From contig CM067068.1 of NCBI GenBank assembly GCA_033980235.1, positions 37,227,869-37,291,868 of the forward strand: a stretch of DNA of 64,000 nucleotides, written 5' to 3'. The notes under the pieces were generated by a model, which did no database searches, was not told the DNA's origin, and saw nothing but the letters and a program-made list of their open reading frames with translations. Shown here piece by piece: positions 38,301 to 47,687 of the stretch. The stretch comes from Diadema setosum. Lineage: Eukaryota > Echinodermata > Echinoidea > Diadematoida > Diadematidae. The translations under genes and the position numbers were made by a program. The stretch's first letter is position 1, and each line of letters opens with the position of its first letter.

Positions 38301-39855
38301 CATAAGATTTTTTGAAACAATCAATTTCTAATTTTAATTAATTAATTATGCAAATTAAACTCAAGATCATATTTTAGCCTAATTAGAAGCATTGAGAGTC
38401 TAATTTTTGGTCTGTAAATCTGTTGCAGCATATTCAACGATTGTACATCACAAAAACTTCCAAAATTCATTTCAATTCTTATGTATTTTATTGTTTTCAG
38501 AATTTCTCATTTATTTCCTTGTTTTTCAACTTTTGTTTTTTCTTTGTTTTTTCATTGGAAATTGTAACTGACCACTTTTCTACCATAATTAGCACAAAAC
38601 TAATCAATGAAAGTGATTAATTGTAAAAATAATCAGGTTTTTATGACTTTCACAACAGAGCACTGTTTTCCATAGGAAATGTACACAAAATCACAAAATT
38701 GTGCCCATTTTGGGGCGACATTCCGTTACAAAAATGGGCGTGGCTTCGCAAAAGTACGCGCGGACGTCGCAAATTTGGTCTCAAAAGTTGCGCGAGACTT
38801 GAACAAACAAAGTCAAGAAGCCTCGCGACGAGGCCTTCTCGCGTAACAGAATTATAGCGCGAAACGTCGGGGGGGGGGGGGCGGATTCCGCCCCCCCCCC
38901 CCGGCCCTTTTAGGGTTAACAAGTGCTCATAATTCTCTTGAATCTTGCTAATCAAATTCAAGCAGTGTTGCTTCTGTTATTATTAGTATAAACCTTGGAT
39001 TTCTTTTATATTTATGTGCTGCAGGTCACACGAAACATTCGGAACACCACCATGCATTCGTTATGTGCAGTGGAAGACCTCAACCACGTGGATGTGTTAA
39101 ACAGTGAACAGAGGAGGACTCTTTATGGGCAACTCCTCGTGGATGACGCGCACAAGTTTATCTACTGCTTCGTGCCGAAGGTGGCGTGCTCCAACTGGAA
39201 GCGTGTTATCAAGTACATGAACGGCAAGGTACCTGACCTGGAAACTCCCATGAAGATGGACCATCATAAGGATCTGGTCACCCTCACGGAGTTCAACGAC
39301 GAGGAGGTCGCGTACAGGCTGAAAAACTATTACAAATTTATGTTTGTCCGGGATCCAACAGAGCGATTGCTGTCTGCGTACCGAAATAAATTTGGTGAGA
39401 ATATCGGCACGTATAACGCGAAATACGCGCCGAAGATTATCGCGAAGTATCGAAAACCTGGCACGATCATTGAGGGCGCTGATCAGTCGAGGATAACCTT
39501 CGAAGAATTCTTACGGTTTCTCGTGGATAGTGACACGCGGAGAATGGATCCGCACTGGAGGCCGATGCACGAGTTGTGCCAGCCCTGTGCCATTAAGTAC
39601 GACTTTATCGGATCCTTTGAACAGCTATCGGAGGACGCCTCTCTGGTCTTGGATAAGATCCGAGGACAAAGTGATGCGTATTTCCCCAAACGTCAGAGTT
39701 GGTATAAACCCACAACGAATGACAAACTCGAGCGAGAGATTAATAACGTCAAAGAAGTCTATATGAAGCAGGTAGTAGACAAATATGCGCGAGATTTCAT
39801 GCTGTTCGGATATCAGCCCCGGGTATCCGAAGTCACTCGACCGAAGCGGTTATGA
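15479..39855 (+). CDS. Carbohydrate sulfotransferase gene (CHST8-14/HNK-1ST family), alternative first exons
   Basis: Gene-level entry. The product should transfer sulfate from PAPS to a hydroxyl of a glycan (chondroitin, dermatan, HNK-1 or GalNAc-type acceptor; the acceptor cannot be read from sequence) in the Golgi lumen. Exon 1a (15479-16081) or exon 1b (21050-21667) joins exon 2 (39025-39855). Both donors (GAG|GTAAAT and GAG|GTAAAG) and the acceptor (GTGCTGCAG|GTC) are phase 0, so each combination stays open: 477 aa with 1a, 482 aa with 1b. The family is normally a type II protein of about 350-450 aa, so the stems here are long. No second catalytic exon was found between 1a and 1b, so the two first exons appear to share one catalytic exon. 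The introns are about 22.9 and 17.4 kb. The symbol is left blank because the subfamily cannot be assigned by eye. Confidence 0.85.
16082..17354. other. Intron of the 1a form; GT microsatellite
   Basis: No exon was seen. Near 16400 there is a short ATTTATATAGCGCATTA motif of the kind found at SINE tails, followed by a GT-rich microsatellite (16440-16508) and a GA tract. Confidence 0.55.
17359..17720. mobile_element. TTAA-MITE, family B (truncated)
   Basis: Starts at TTAA (17355-17358) with AGGACAGATCCACC, then GGATTGAGTGAATGCAGCAA and CAGTGAGAGTTTG. The right terminal repeat is not found, so only one half remains. Confidence 0.7.
18760..19100. mobile_element. TTAA-MITE, family B (truncated)
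   Basis: Starts at TTAA (18756-18759) with AGGACAAGTCCACCTTCATA, followed by the same internal sequence as the copies at 17359 and 34373. It fades out after the GACAAGTCGAGGAAATGTGCA segment and has no right terminus. Confidence 0.7.
19101..21049. other. No exon recognised; 5' flank of exon 1b
   Basis: Unique AT-rich sequence. A promoter for the 1b form would be expected in the last part, but I cannot point to a TATA box or initiator. Confidence 0.5.
21050..21667 (+). CDS. Sulfotransferase alternative first exon 1b (membrane anchor and charged stem)
   Basis: Encodes 206 residues: MVKKYYTIRV, a hydrophobic anchor (about residues 12-32, RTVAHLLGLCFVFGFGFLLIALP), an acidic patch, then a strongly charged Glu/Lys/Arg/Ala-rich stretch (about residues 75-128) likely to form a long helix or coiled coil, a Pro-rich segment, and the neck LPNGMKGCAKPSPYGRGY. 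The ATG context is strong (A at -3, G at +4). The exon ends in GAG|GTAAAG, phase 0, and reads directly into the catalytic exon at 39025. Continuing past the donor gives only 24 more codons before a stop, which supports splicing. The long stem probably holds the catalytic domain away from the Golgi membrane or promotes oligomers; that is inference. Confidence 0.85.
22223..22290. repeat. TTG microsatellite
   Basis: About 22 uninterrupted TTG units. Confidence 0.95.
24519..24555. repeat. CT microsatellite
   Basis: About 18 CT units. Confidence 0.95.
25950..26020. repeat. ACA/ACT trinucleotide repeat
   Basis: Interrupted ACA and ACT units. Confidence 0.9.
26646..26890. repeat. TAC (CTA) microsatellite
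   Basis: Long interrupted CTA/TAC array with CGCTACTACTA variants toward the 3' end. The long Thr-rich reading frame over it is an artefact. Confidence 0.95.
28790..29192. mobile_element. TTAA-MITE, family A (diverged copy)
   Basis: Begins AGGGATGGTACAG after TCAA (a one-base variant of TTAA) and ends near CATCTCCT followed by TTCA. Contains GGTGGGGCCCACC and the inverted GAAATATCAGCCATTTC-type segments of the family. Older than the copies at 8945 and 34954. Confidence 0.7.
29193..30767. other. Intronic, nothing recognised
   Basis: No exon or repeat family recognised. A G-run lies at about 29450-29460. Confidence 0.5.
30768..31174. mobile_element. TTAA-MITE, family A
   Basis: TTAA at 30764-30767 and 31175-31178. 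The ends are AGGGATGGTATAG and TTGTATCATCCCA. An internal poly-A tract lies at 31101-31127. Confidence 0.8.
31175..34368. other. Intronic; large GATA array, no exon seen
   Basis: GT tract (31890-31922) and a GATA array (about 32150-32465). A hairpin at 33200-33240 carries the GGAGCTAC / GTAGCTCC motif also seen at 14043. Nothing else recognised. Confidence 0.55.
32148..32466. repeat. GATA microsatellite, about 320 bp
   Basis: Imperfect GATA units with GATGCATA and GTA interruptions. The minus-strand Ser/Ile/Tyr/Leu frames over it are artefacts. Confidence 0.95.
34596..34740. repeat. Foldback repeat with arms of about 55 bp
   Basis: GAAAGAAAGATATTATTCAG ... GAGTTTCTTCAGT reads back as ACTGAAGAAACTC ... 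CTGAATAATATCTTTCTTTC. A third partial copy of the loop and right arm lies at 35345-35392. Confidence 0.85.
34830..34910 (+). repeat. tRNA-like Pol III unit (SINE head or tRNA pseudogene)
   Basis: A-box-like CTGGTGGTAGTGTC, a possible anticodon stem CTGC-7-nt loop TCGGAAA-GCAG (GGA anticodon), B box GGTTCGAGTCC, 6-bp acceptor pairing AACCAG/CTGGTT, and a TTTTTT terminator. The T stem and the base at position 8 are poor and there is no long variable arm as in tRNA-Ser, so a working tRNA is unlikely. Confidence 0.5.
34954..35343. mobile_element. TTAA-MITE, family A (nested)
   Basis: TTAA at 34950-34953 and 35344-35347. The ends are AGGGATGGTACAG and CTGCACGACCCCT. The paralogous empty site GTTGCGATCTTAACAAATTT is visible at about 34659, with a single TTAA. 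Confidence 0.88.
35755..36322. other. Intronic, nothing recognised
   Basis: Only a C-run followed by a CA microsatellite (36088-36126). Confidence 0.5.
36327..36884. mobile_element. 558-bp TTAA-flanked foldback MITE, family C (copy 2)
   Basis: TTAA at 36323-36326 and 36885-36888. The termini AGGGAAGATAAACCC and GGTTTACCTTCCCT match copy 1 at 9419, in reverse orientation and with the same total length. Confidence 0.9.
36889..38128. other. Intronic, nothing recognised
   Basis: No exon with usable splice sites and no repeat family recognised. Confidence 0.5.
38133..38915. mobile_element. piggyBac-type MITE with G/C-run palindromes (copy 1)
   Basis: TTAA at 38129-38132 and 38916-38919. The termini are CCCTAAAGGGGCCGG and GGCCCTTTTAGGG. 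Next to each end is a palindrome made of a G-run, CGGATTCCG and a C-run (about 38170-38222 and 38869-38902). TTAA duplication plus CCC-starting termini are the piggyBac hallmarks. 783 bp, no transposase. The right end lies 109 bp before the sulfotransferase catalytic exon. Confidence 0.78.
39025..39855 (+). CDS. Sulfotransferase catalytic exon (PAPS-binding motifs)
   Basis: Encodes 276 residues and the stop. The acceptor is TTATGTGCTGCAG before GTC. Visible family landmarks, in exon numbering: 5'-phosphosulfate-binding motif VPKVACSNWKR (residues 50-60; nt 39172-39204); 3'-phosphate-binding motif FVRDPTERLLSAYRNKF (107-123; nt 39343-39393) with the Arg and Ser of the family; and the downstream block YDFIGSFEQL followed by a C-terminal segment ending LFGYQP. 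These are the signatures of the Pfam Sulfotransfer_2 (HNK-1ST/C4ST/D4ST) family. An NTT sequon lies near the exon start. The catalytic domain looks intact, with no stops or missing motif. Candidate polyadenylation signals AATAAA lie at 40354 and 40399, about 500-550 bp downstream. A piggyBac-like element ends only 109 bp upstream of the exon. Confidence 0.92.
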   Translation, partial: VTRNIRNTTMHSLCAVEDLNHVDVLNSEQRRTLYGQLLVDDAHKFIYCFVPKVACSNWKRVIKYMNGKVPDLETPMKMDHHKDLVTLTEFNDEEVAYRLKNYYKFMFVRDPTERLLSAYRNKFGENIGTYNAKYAPKIIAKYRKPGTIIEGADQSRITFEEFLRFLVDSDTRRMDPHWRPMHELCQPCAIKYDFIGSFEQLSEDASLVLDKIRGQSDAYFPKRQSWYKPTTNDKLEREINNVKEVYMKQVVDKYARDFMLFGYQPRVSEVTRPKRL

Positions 39856-42800
39856 CCCGGGAGAAAGAAATAGCTTGTATCTATGAGAGACTAGATTGAT
39901 ATTAGAATTTTAATTCTTGAAGTGAATTTCAAGGGATGTTGACTACTATACTACCAAAGATGCCTTTGTGATTTTGTTTTTTCATCATCTTTTATCGATT
40001 TCAAAGCAACGGCAGTGTTTTGTTTGGTGGAAGAAATGAATACTGTTTCCCTGTCGGTATCATGTCTATTGTATGAGTATGATGCAAAGTTTATCATGAG
40101 ATGGTGTGTCACAACTCGAGTATTTTTTTTCCCCTGAGACAGTATGGAAATCATGATTGTCAAGGACATTCAAGTAACAGTTCACACCATGTTTAAGACT
40201 ACTTTAACTCTTTCTGTTCCTGGGACTTTAGACAGCATGTACAATGTTATGAGTCTCTCTGAACCACTCAGCACTCAAATCGTTAATGATAGGATAAAGT
40301 AAAAGAGAACGGGACCGAAGAGATTAGTGAACTGCACGAACAGCTACAAAACAAATAAAAATATGGAGAGATTGGGGGGGGGGGGGGGGGGGCAAGCCAA
40401 TAAAAGACTTTTTGAGGCAATGCGTTACCGTGTCATCAAACTCGTATAAATAATTATGTGATAGCTAGATGGCAATTAGTCGACAACGGGATTATTATCC
40501 TTGGCTGTCAAAATTCCATTAATATGAGTCCCGCTCCATAAAGGTATATGGCTGAAGCTGATGGAAACCAATGCAATCATGTAGACAGTCTTGTACAAGG
40601 GAAAAAATGTACTTTGGAAAATATTACCACACGCTGTCGGTCATAGTTTATAATATTGTACACTGTGGCACCTTGGTTTGATGGCACTCGTTGAAATATC
40701 AATGTACTGTAAGCAATCAGGCTCGTTTACAATTACGTATTTCCATCCGTAATTTGTCGCTTATCCAGCCGCTTTTTGCTTCTTTCGCGTACATGTTTGA
40801 TACGCATGAGATATGCGAAACAATTTATGTTGTCGTTTTTGCGCAATATGCAATGGCAACGTTTTTGTTTTTTCCGCTTGTATTCAACTGAGCTTGTCAA
40901 CAGTGGAGCTATATGCAGAGTTCGCGCAGTGAATCGACGAAAAATGAGTGGTTTTTGTGAAGTAGCCTCTACTTTGTTTATTTAAAGAAAAACATCTCTA
41001 TTATCGTCGTACCAAGGCTTGGGAGACTCTACGAACGACTTTTACCAGTCGATGGTCAAGCAAGTCTAGCCAACTCAGTGAATAAGAGCAATTAAATGTT
41101 ATTATGAGGATCATTCCAATGGCGCTGTCTTCGTATAACCGCCTGCGTCAACCGAGAACACCTGTGACAGCCTGCGTGTCTAAACTGTGTATGTGTGTGA
41201 GTCGATGAGCGCACGACATGAGTGCTTGAAGCACGATCGACTCTCGCGTGTCATTTTACAACGATGCTCGGGAAAAAAAAAAAAAGATTTTATTGATACA
41301 ATGATGCAAATGTATAGTATTTGAGTGGTAATAAACAGTGCTTTATTCGTTAGCGGTATTAGAGGTTAATTTTCATGTTCCTCGATTAACAAGCGTCTAC
41401 GAGACTTAAGAGCTTACGTGTACTGTACAGTTCTTCCTACGTACATTATTGTACAACTTTGTTTCTTTAAGCGTCTAACTTACATAATTATGTAAGTATT
41501 GTGTCGATTATTTTCGGAGTCACCCCAGCATAAAGAAATGTTTCCAAGTCAATTTCAGTGTTATCCGTCTCCTGTGAATTTTATACTTACAATGAAGATG
41601 TTATTTCACAGATAAATTCTGGAAGAGAGAGTTAAACTAGCAGCGTATTTCTACACCCTATTCAAGTTGCTGGTAAAGATAAGGGGGTGTCAATTGCTCG
41701 AACAGTAAAACTTCAAACACGCTGAACACCGTCTGATTGGACGAGTATTATGTGTCTATGCACCGACAGAGGGCGCTTTACGACCATTTCGGAAAACCAT
41801 AGTGTGCAAACCCTTAAATTCAGCATTCGTGATTTTATTTCTTCAAATTAGCAACATATTTTGAAGTATAACCGGGGGAAATATCGCAAAGAAAAAGAAC
41901 AAAAATCATTTTTACGTTTGAAAAATGCCATCAACATGTATAATTTCAGTAATGTTAATGGCATTAACGATGCCATTATCAAATTTGTTGGTGATAAAAA
42001 AAAAAAAAATGAATAATATAGCATCTGTCAATATATTATTTTCTCCCTGTCAAACGGGTAAAATTCAACATTATTATTTCGATTTAATTTCTAAGGCTAA
42101 AAAAATGATGTTTTATTATATGATTAATAAATGATAACCAGTATACATGTATTAACCATTAATAAGATTGTACTCCCTTCAAATTATTGATACCTGAGGT
42201 CATTCCCACAGCACCAACGAAGGGGGCGCTGTGACATAGTGGATAAGACTCCCGACTCCCTGTTGGACGCGAGTTCGATTTCTGCCCAGTGCGTACGTCT
42301 TTGGACAAGAAGTTGTCCCTCTTGACCCAGGTGTATAAGTGGGTACCTGGCAACACTAGTAATAATAATGGCAGGGCCCTCTGGTAGAGCAGTGGCAATA
42401 CTCAGAGGCTACCCTGGATAAAGAAGACATTATTATAACATTATCATTATTATAGACTGATCCCGGTTTATACAACAGTATTTAATTTCATTGTGTGTCC
42501 CATCGGTGCAGAATTATCGCAAGGTCGATCTCTACGGAAGGCCATGCTTGCTGCCCAAGTAAACTTTCAAGAAAGTTTTCATTAATTAATCTTGGTTGGT
42601 TTTCAGACGTTTCAAAGATGAAATGATAAAGTTATGGGTAATCAAAAGATGTCGGAATCACTTTCTATTTCTGTTATACTAACAAAAATCTTGCTGTCCA
42701 TGTAATAATGTGTAAATATTTCTCGGTGTCATGAAAAGCAGTATGCTTTATGCTAGCTTGAATGGAAATCTTTTAGCTAACCGTTTAGTGGTCGCTGTGC

Positions 42801-43168
42801 GCTTTGAAACGACGAAGAATTAAGCAGCAAAGTTCAGTAAGTTTACATTGGAGATGGATTATTCCTCGTTGGCCCCTATATAGTGTCTTCATGTCGGTGA
42901 TCTGAATGTTTGTCGTACGCATTTTGTTGACTACGCGATCGATGCAAACAGGATTCGTTATTAGCGATGTTATCACAATAATCAGCATAATAACACCATC
43001 GACAGAAAAGAACTAAAAAAGAGGTAGACAAAATTTACTGTGTAGAGCGTTTTGCTTTTCTGAAGCCTCGCTAAGTTATTACCTCTAATCTGGCATAATT
43101 TCCTCGAGCGATATAATTTTCTTTAATGATTTCTACATGATTTCAACGCCGCCTTTTTTGTTTTTTAA
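39856..43168. other. 3' flank of the sulfotransferase gene and intergenic DNA
   Basis: Likely 3' UTR first, with AATAAA at 40354 and 40399 around a G-run (40374-40392). Then unique sequence with no exon recognised, apart from a SINE at about 42215-42460. Confidence 0.5.
42215..42460 (+). repeat. tRNA-derived SINE (candidate)
   Basis: The head has A-box-like TGACATAGTGGATAAG and B-box-like GAGTTCGATTTC at the normal spacing. The body has TGACCCAGGTGTATAAGTGG and GTACCTGGCAACAC, a block I recognise as common in SINEs of marine invertebrates. The 3' end is AT-rich (ATTATTATAAC...). The orientation follows the promoter boxes. Confidence 0.65.
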
Positions 43169-43745
43169 AGAAACCCAAACCAAAATATTATATGGATTAA
43201 GTGAAAGCAGCAGTGTCAATAGAACGCATATCAGTGAAAGTTTGAGGAAAATCGGACAATCGATTCAAAAGTTATGAATTATTCAAGTTTCGGTGCCATT
43301 ATCCCTGGATACGAAGACCACTACATTTCATTACGTCATGCATGGACAACAATATACAAGAAATATAAAGAGAATCCCCCCCTTTTTTTTTTCATTAAAA
43401 GTACACATTCTATATCAACTTGTTGCTGTCATAATTATGTTACGTGTAATACAGATCCTGGGTAATATCATTCCCCCGCTTTCTGCAAGAGGTTGCAAGT
43501 GCTCTGTAATTATGCTAGAAAAGTTGAAATATACTGAATTTTCTCTATATTTTGTTTATTGTTGTCAATACATTACATCACTGTATTACCGTAATCTCCT
43601 TATCCATCGATGACAACACTGAAAGTTTAAAAATTCATAACTTTTGAATCGATTGCGCAGTTTTGCTCAAACTTTTACTGATGTGCTCTATTGATATTGC
43701 TGCATTCACTCAATTCGAATTCATATACCTGGGTTTGGGTTTCCT
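43169..43745. mobile_element. TTAA-type foldback MITE, family C relative
   Basis: TTAA at 43165-43168 and a TCAA variant at 43746-43749. The termini are AGAAACCCAAACC and GGTTTGGGTTTCCT, and the interior shares GTGAAAGCAGCA and CAGTGAAAGTTTG with family C. Confidence 0.78.
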
Positions 43746-44122
43746 TCAAGGAAATGGAAATTGGAAGCGAGGTGAGATAATGAAGTCACTGCTACTGTTC
43801 ATTTTTTTTTAGGTTTTGTTGCTGCAGGAGCAATAGGCATTAGTGTTTCCTATTCTTTTAGCAATGATTTAATTTAAACACGCTCAAGAACCGAAATAAG
43901 TGGACCGATAATCTGCAATTCAAGCATTCGGTTGATTTATAACTACAGATGATGTTAACAGATCTTTGACAGTGACAACTGACAACCAGAAATCATGAGA
44001 ATTGGACTCCATTCGTTGAAATAAATATTCAATATTTGAGCAATCCGTCGCCTAAGCCGAATTTGTTGTTGTATTGGCATGTTTTCACAGTGATATCATT
44101 GTTGGTTTGAGGTAATTTGCAA

Positions 44123-44123
<1 letters not shown>

Positions 44124-44201
<78 letters not shown>

Positions 44202-44300
44202 TTTAGTTGGTTTTTGTTGTTGTTGTTGTTTGGTTGTTATTGTTGTTTTGTTGTTGTTGTTGTTGTTGTTTTTTTGTTTGGTTTTTTTTTTTTTGGTGCG
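44124..44300. repeat. GT, poly-T and TTG compound microsatellite
   Basis: About 22 GT units, then about 31 T, then TTG-rich and T-rich sequence. Reading frames over it are artefacts. Confidence 0.95.
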
Positions 44301-44683
44301 CGTATGTGAGGGGGTTACAGTTCGTATTCCGAAGGTGCGTTATTCCGAAGGGTCATTACAGATGTATTTCGAAGTTTCGTTATTCGGAAGGTCCGAAAAT
44401 GCAACAAAGTCGCTTTTCAGAAGGTTCATTAATCCAAAAATGAAACAAGGTCGTCATTGTTATGCCGTGGTTTGTTTATCCGGAAAAAAAAGAAAGGAAT
44501 AGAGAAAAAAAAATCCGTAATTCCGAAGGTTCGTTAATATGAAAAGTGAAATACAGTTTGTTTTTCCCAGGGTTCGCCTTCTCTTCATTTTCGGATTAAC
44601 GAACCTTCGGAATCAAAAACCCTGTTCCCTCTTCGGATTAGCGAACCTTTGGAATAGCAAACCTTATTTCATTTTCAGATTAA

Positions 44684-45034
44684 AGGTCTTGTTTACCTTT
44701 GGGAGCAGTGATTTAAAAACAATTTTCATGATATCACTTTTGATGCATATTTTGTGTAGGTCAGTTGTATCACAAAACATCCTACCACATAATTTTTTGC
44801 AATGAGGCCTAAAATATAGGGAGATATCACCATTTTTCTCATAAGACCATAACTGTTGATAGTTTAGTCTGGCAACATTTTTATTATAATTATTTTTCAC
44901 ATTTTGTATATTTAACAATACTTAACATCGATTATACTGATTCAAATTTTACATTGGTTGTTTCTATCCCTAACGTACATTTTAGAACTTTCTGGGTTTT
45001 TGTTTCACCTGCAAAATAATGGTAAATCATGCCT
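44684..45034. mobile_element. TTAA-flanked MITE, family M (copy 2)
   Basis: TTAA at 44680-44683 and 45035-45038. The ends AGGTCTTGTTTACC and GGTAAATCATGCCT match copy 1 (1864-2222). Confidence 0.85.
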
Positions 45035-45120
45035 TTAACGAACCTTCCGAATAAAGCCACAATGTTCGGCTTAACGAACGTTATTCATTTCGGATTAACA
45101 AACATCGAGGTACAGGGATT

Positions 45121-45121
45121 G

Positions 45122-45191
<70 letters not shown>
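45121..45191. repeat. GT microsatellite
   Basis: About 34 GT units, nearly pure. Confidence 0.95.
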
Positions 45192-45194
<3 letters not shown>

Positions 45195-45597
45195 CTGGGA
45201 ATAACGAACCTTCGGAATAACGGACATCACCCATGGGAGAGTACTCTGGACCTCTTCGATATTATGCTTATTTATAAGGTGTTACCAACTGCAACCAAAT
45301 GAGGAATTTGATCTTTACCTGCGCTGTACTCCCTCATATTGTGAGCATCTAGCAGGCTCATACCCCCCCCCCCACCCCCAATCTGAGTAGGTATACATCA
45401 CCATGGACGGTACGTGTATTCTATAATGGCGGTCGTGCTAATTAATACACGTGGCGTTACCTTTGCAGATAATACTCGCCGCCAGCCATTTACTCACACG
45501 TAGCACTCTGTTAGTGTCCGCAGTTCAATCACATAGCACCTAAATGATGAGATCACGGGGAAAAAATATCATAAACATAAACGAGAACAGAGCTTAA

Positions 45598-46434
45598 CCC
45601 CAACTAGGCCGAGGGGGGGGGGGGGGGGGGGGGGTCGGAGCCCCCCCCCCCCCCCACCTCGGCCTATCGCGCGGAACGTCGAGGGGGGGGGGGGGCTCGA
45701 GCCCCCCCCCCCCCCTCGACGTTCTGCGCGATGTATAGCTATCGCAAAAAGCTATCGCCGCGACGTTTCGTGACTTTTTTCTTTCGAGTCTCCCGCATCT
45801 TTTAACACCAAATTTGCAATGCCCGGGCGCGCGGTTCCGAAGTTACGCATAAATATGTACATGCATGTCAGACCAGAAATTGCTCAAAAATGTGAATTCG
45901 TGTACAATTTCAATGCAAACTGTACTTACAGGCAAATTTCATAAAAGCATGATTATTTTGGGGTTTTATTGATTAAAATAAATGAATAACATATTTTCCT
46001 CGTTGGGAGCGATGTCGCGGACAAATTTCATCGAAAAAACAGTGAAAAACATAATGTCGAAAAAACAAGGAAATACATAAGAAATTGGAAAAACGATAAA
46101 ATACTTAACAATTTTTTTCTGATATCACAATTTTTTTTCGATTACATTTGCTAAGGACACTGGAAAGGAATATTTACACAAAAAATGTGCCTGTGTTGAG
46201 CTTTATTTTGTGATTTATACCAAATGGTTTGATTTCATGCATCATTATGCATAAATTAACATAATTTAGCATAAATGATAATTTTTAGACAAATTAACGT
46301 CGAGGTATTTTAGCTTACATCATAGGCAATGTATGCGCCAATTTTCGTCGCGCCTTGGAGCCCTCCCACCCCCACCCCACCCCCCCCCCCCCCCCGGCTC
46401 TGTCATCTACCTAAATAGCCCGGCCTAGTTAGGG
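45598..46434. mobile_element. piggyBac-type MITE with G/C-run palindromes (copy 2)
   Basis: TTAA at 45594-45597 and 46435-46438. The termini are CCCCAACTAGGCCGAG and GGCCTAGTTAGGG. The left end carries two successive palindromes (G-run TCGGAG C-run; G-run CTCGAG C-run). It shares GCAAATTTGGT (as ACCAAATTTGC here), CGAAACGTCG-like and CGCGAGACT-like segments with copy 1 in the opposite orientation. Confidence 0.75.
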
Positions 46435-46438
46435 TTAA

Positions 46439-47249
46439 GTCAAGTCCAATTAGGAGAAAAATGAATATACATGTACATGTATTACTATTAACTCTGACTG
46501 TGTACTGCAAGTGTCTGTTATTCGTATGTCAACCATACATGATCGATGTTGTATGTGATCGATGCCACTATGCTATGAAAGCAAAGGAAATGTCCTGATT
46601 GTGTAACTTTCTTCTATTTTGAGGGAAAAGGTATGTTAATTTGATTTCACTCTTTGCATGACTACATTATTGGACCCCATGGAAGAACAGAATCATTATA
46701 ATAATGAATCTGAAATGGGCAATCCATTCAGTTATAATCCTTTTTTGATTCATGTATAATTCATGTATTGTTTTGTGTATTTTTTAATATGGAATGGAGA
46801 ATAAACAAACAAACAAACAAACATGAAATCCAACTTTAAAATGGAGTGTTAAATTCTAGGGGTCTCTTTTTTACTTCAGATCCAGATAGGACTCATCTAG
46901 GGATGACATCTTGTTATCGGGATAGCGTCTGCCTAATTTCGATTCAAAACTTCGAAGATCATGGAACCAGGGTTATCACAGACGTTCCTTTTTCAAGGTG
47001 ACCCAGAGGTTAATCTTCACTTATTCCAGTGCTCCCTGTTTTTTCTAGCAAACATTTATTTTGAGATTGCGTAGCTACCAGCTCATGTATATCATCTCAA
47101 TCTGTCGTTTGCCTTTAGAGAGAATAACTTGCTGGAATTTACTTTAATCCGCCCGGAATGCTTCACACACATTCCTTTCACTATCGTAGATAATGATGAT
47201 AAATAGATATGTGACTCTGCATTACAAAATCACCAAAAGTTGCCAGATA
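46439..47249. other. Intergenic, nothing recognised
   Basis: AT-rich; ACAA tetranucleotide tract at about 46802-46822. Confidence 0.5.
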
Positions 47250-47630
47250 TAGATTTTTAGTATTGGTTGAGGTGAAATTCAGCTTTTATCTCCTTGCGAG
47301 ATATTTAGAAACCACTTTCACCGACACGGAAAAAGTTGATTGTAAAGCAAACAATTCTAGGAGGAATTCAAAGTTTATTCGATGAAAATCGGTTTTGAAA
47401 TAGCTGAGATAGCCAAAACAAAGAAAAACAAAGCGTTCCTAACAGAGGGAGGATCCCACCTTTAGTCAAAATTACTTTGTATTGGATATCTCAGCCCTTT
47501 AAAAACCAATTTTCATCAAACATGTCAATTAAACTTTGAATTCCTCTTAGAATGATATGTTCTTTCATAATCCATAAGAAATTTCTCTTTATCTAAAAAA
47601 AAAAGGCAAAACAAAACTGTCTTTTCAGTG
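47250..47630. mobile_element. Family A MITE remnant
   Basis: Interior of the family (TATTGGTTGAGGTGAAATTC, GGAGGATCCCACC, ATCTCAGCCC) without clear termini. Confidence 0.6.
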
Positions 47631-47687
47631 CTTTGTTGTTCATGTATACAAAGTGTTTCGGTTGCAGAACCTTCCAGAGTCCCTTAA

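Larger units (their letters stand above)
44320..45230. repeat. Foldback repeat built from a CCGAAGGTTCGTTAAT motif
   Basis: The motif (ATTCCGAAGGTTCGTTAAT and variants) appears in forward orientation between 44320 and 44540 and in reverse (ATTAACGAACCTTCGGAAT) between 44590 and 45220. The MITE at 44684-45034 and a GT microsatellite (45121-45191) interrupt the right half. A second, smaller locus lies at 57084-57295. Confidence 0.8.

Noticed and set aside
43274..43613. Open frames inside the 43.2 kb foldback element
   Set aside because: Non-coding MITE sequence; frames not shared with other family members.
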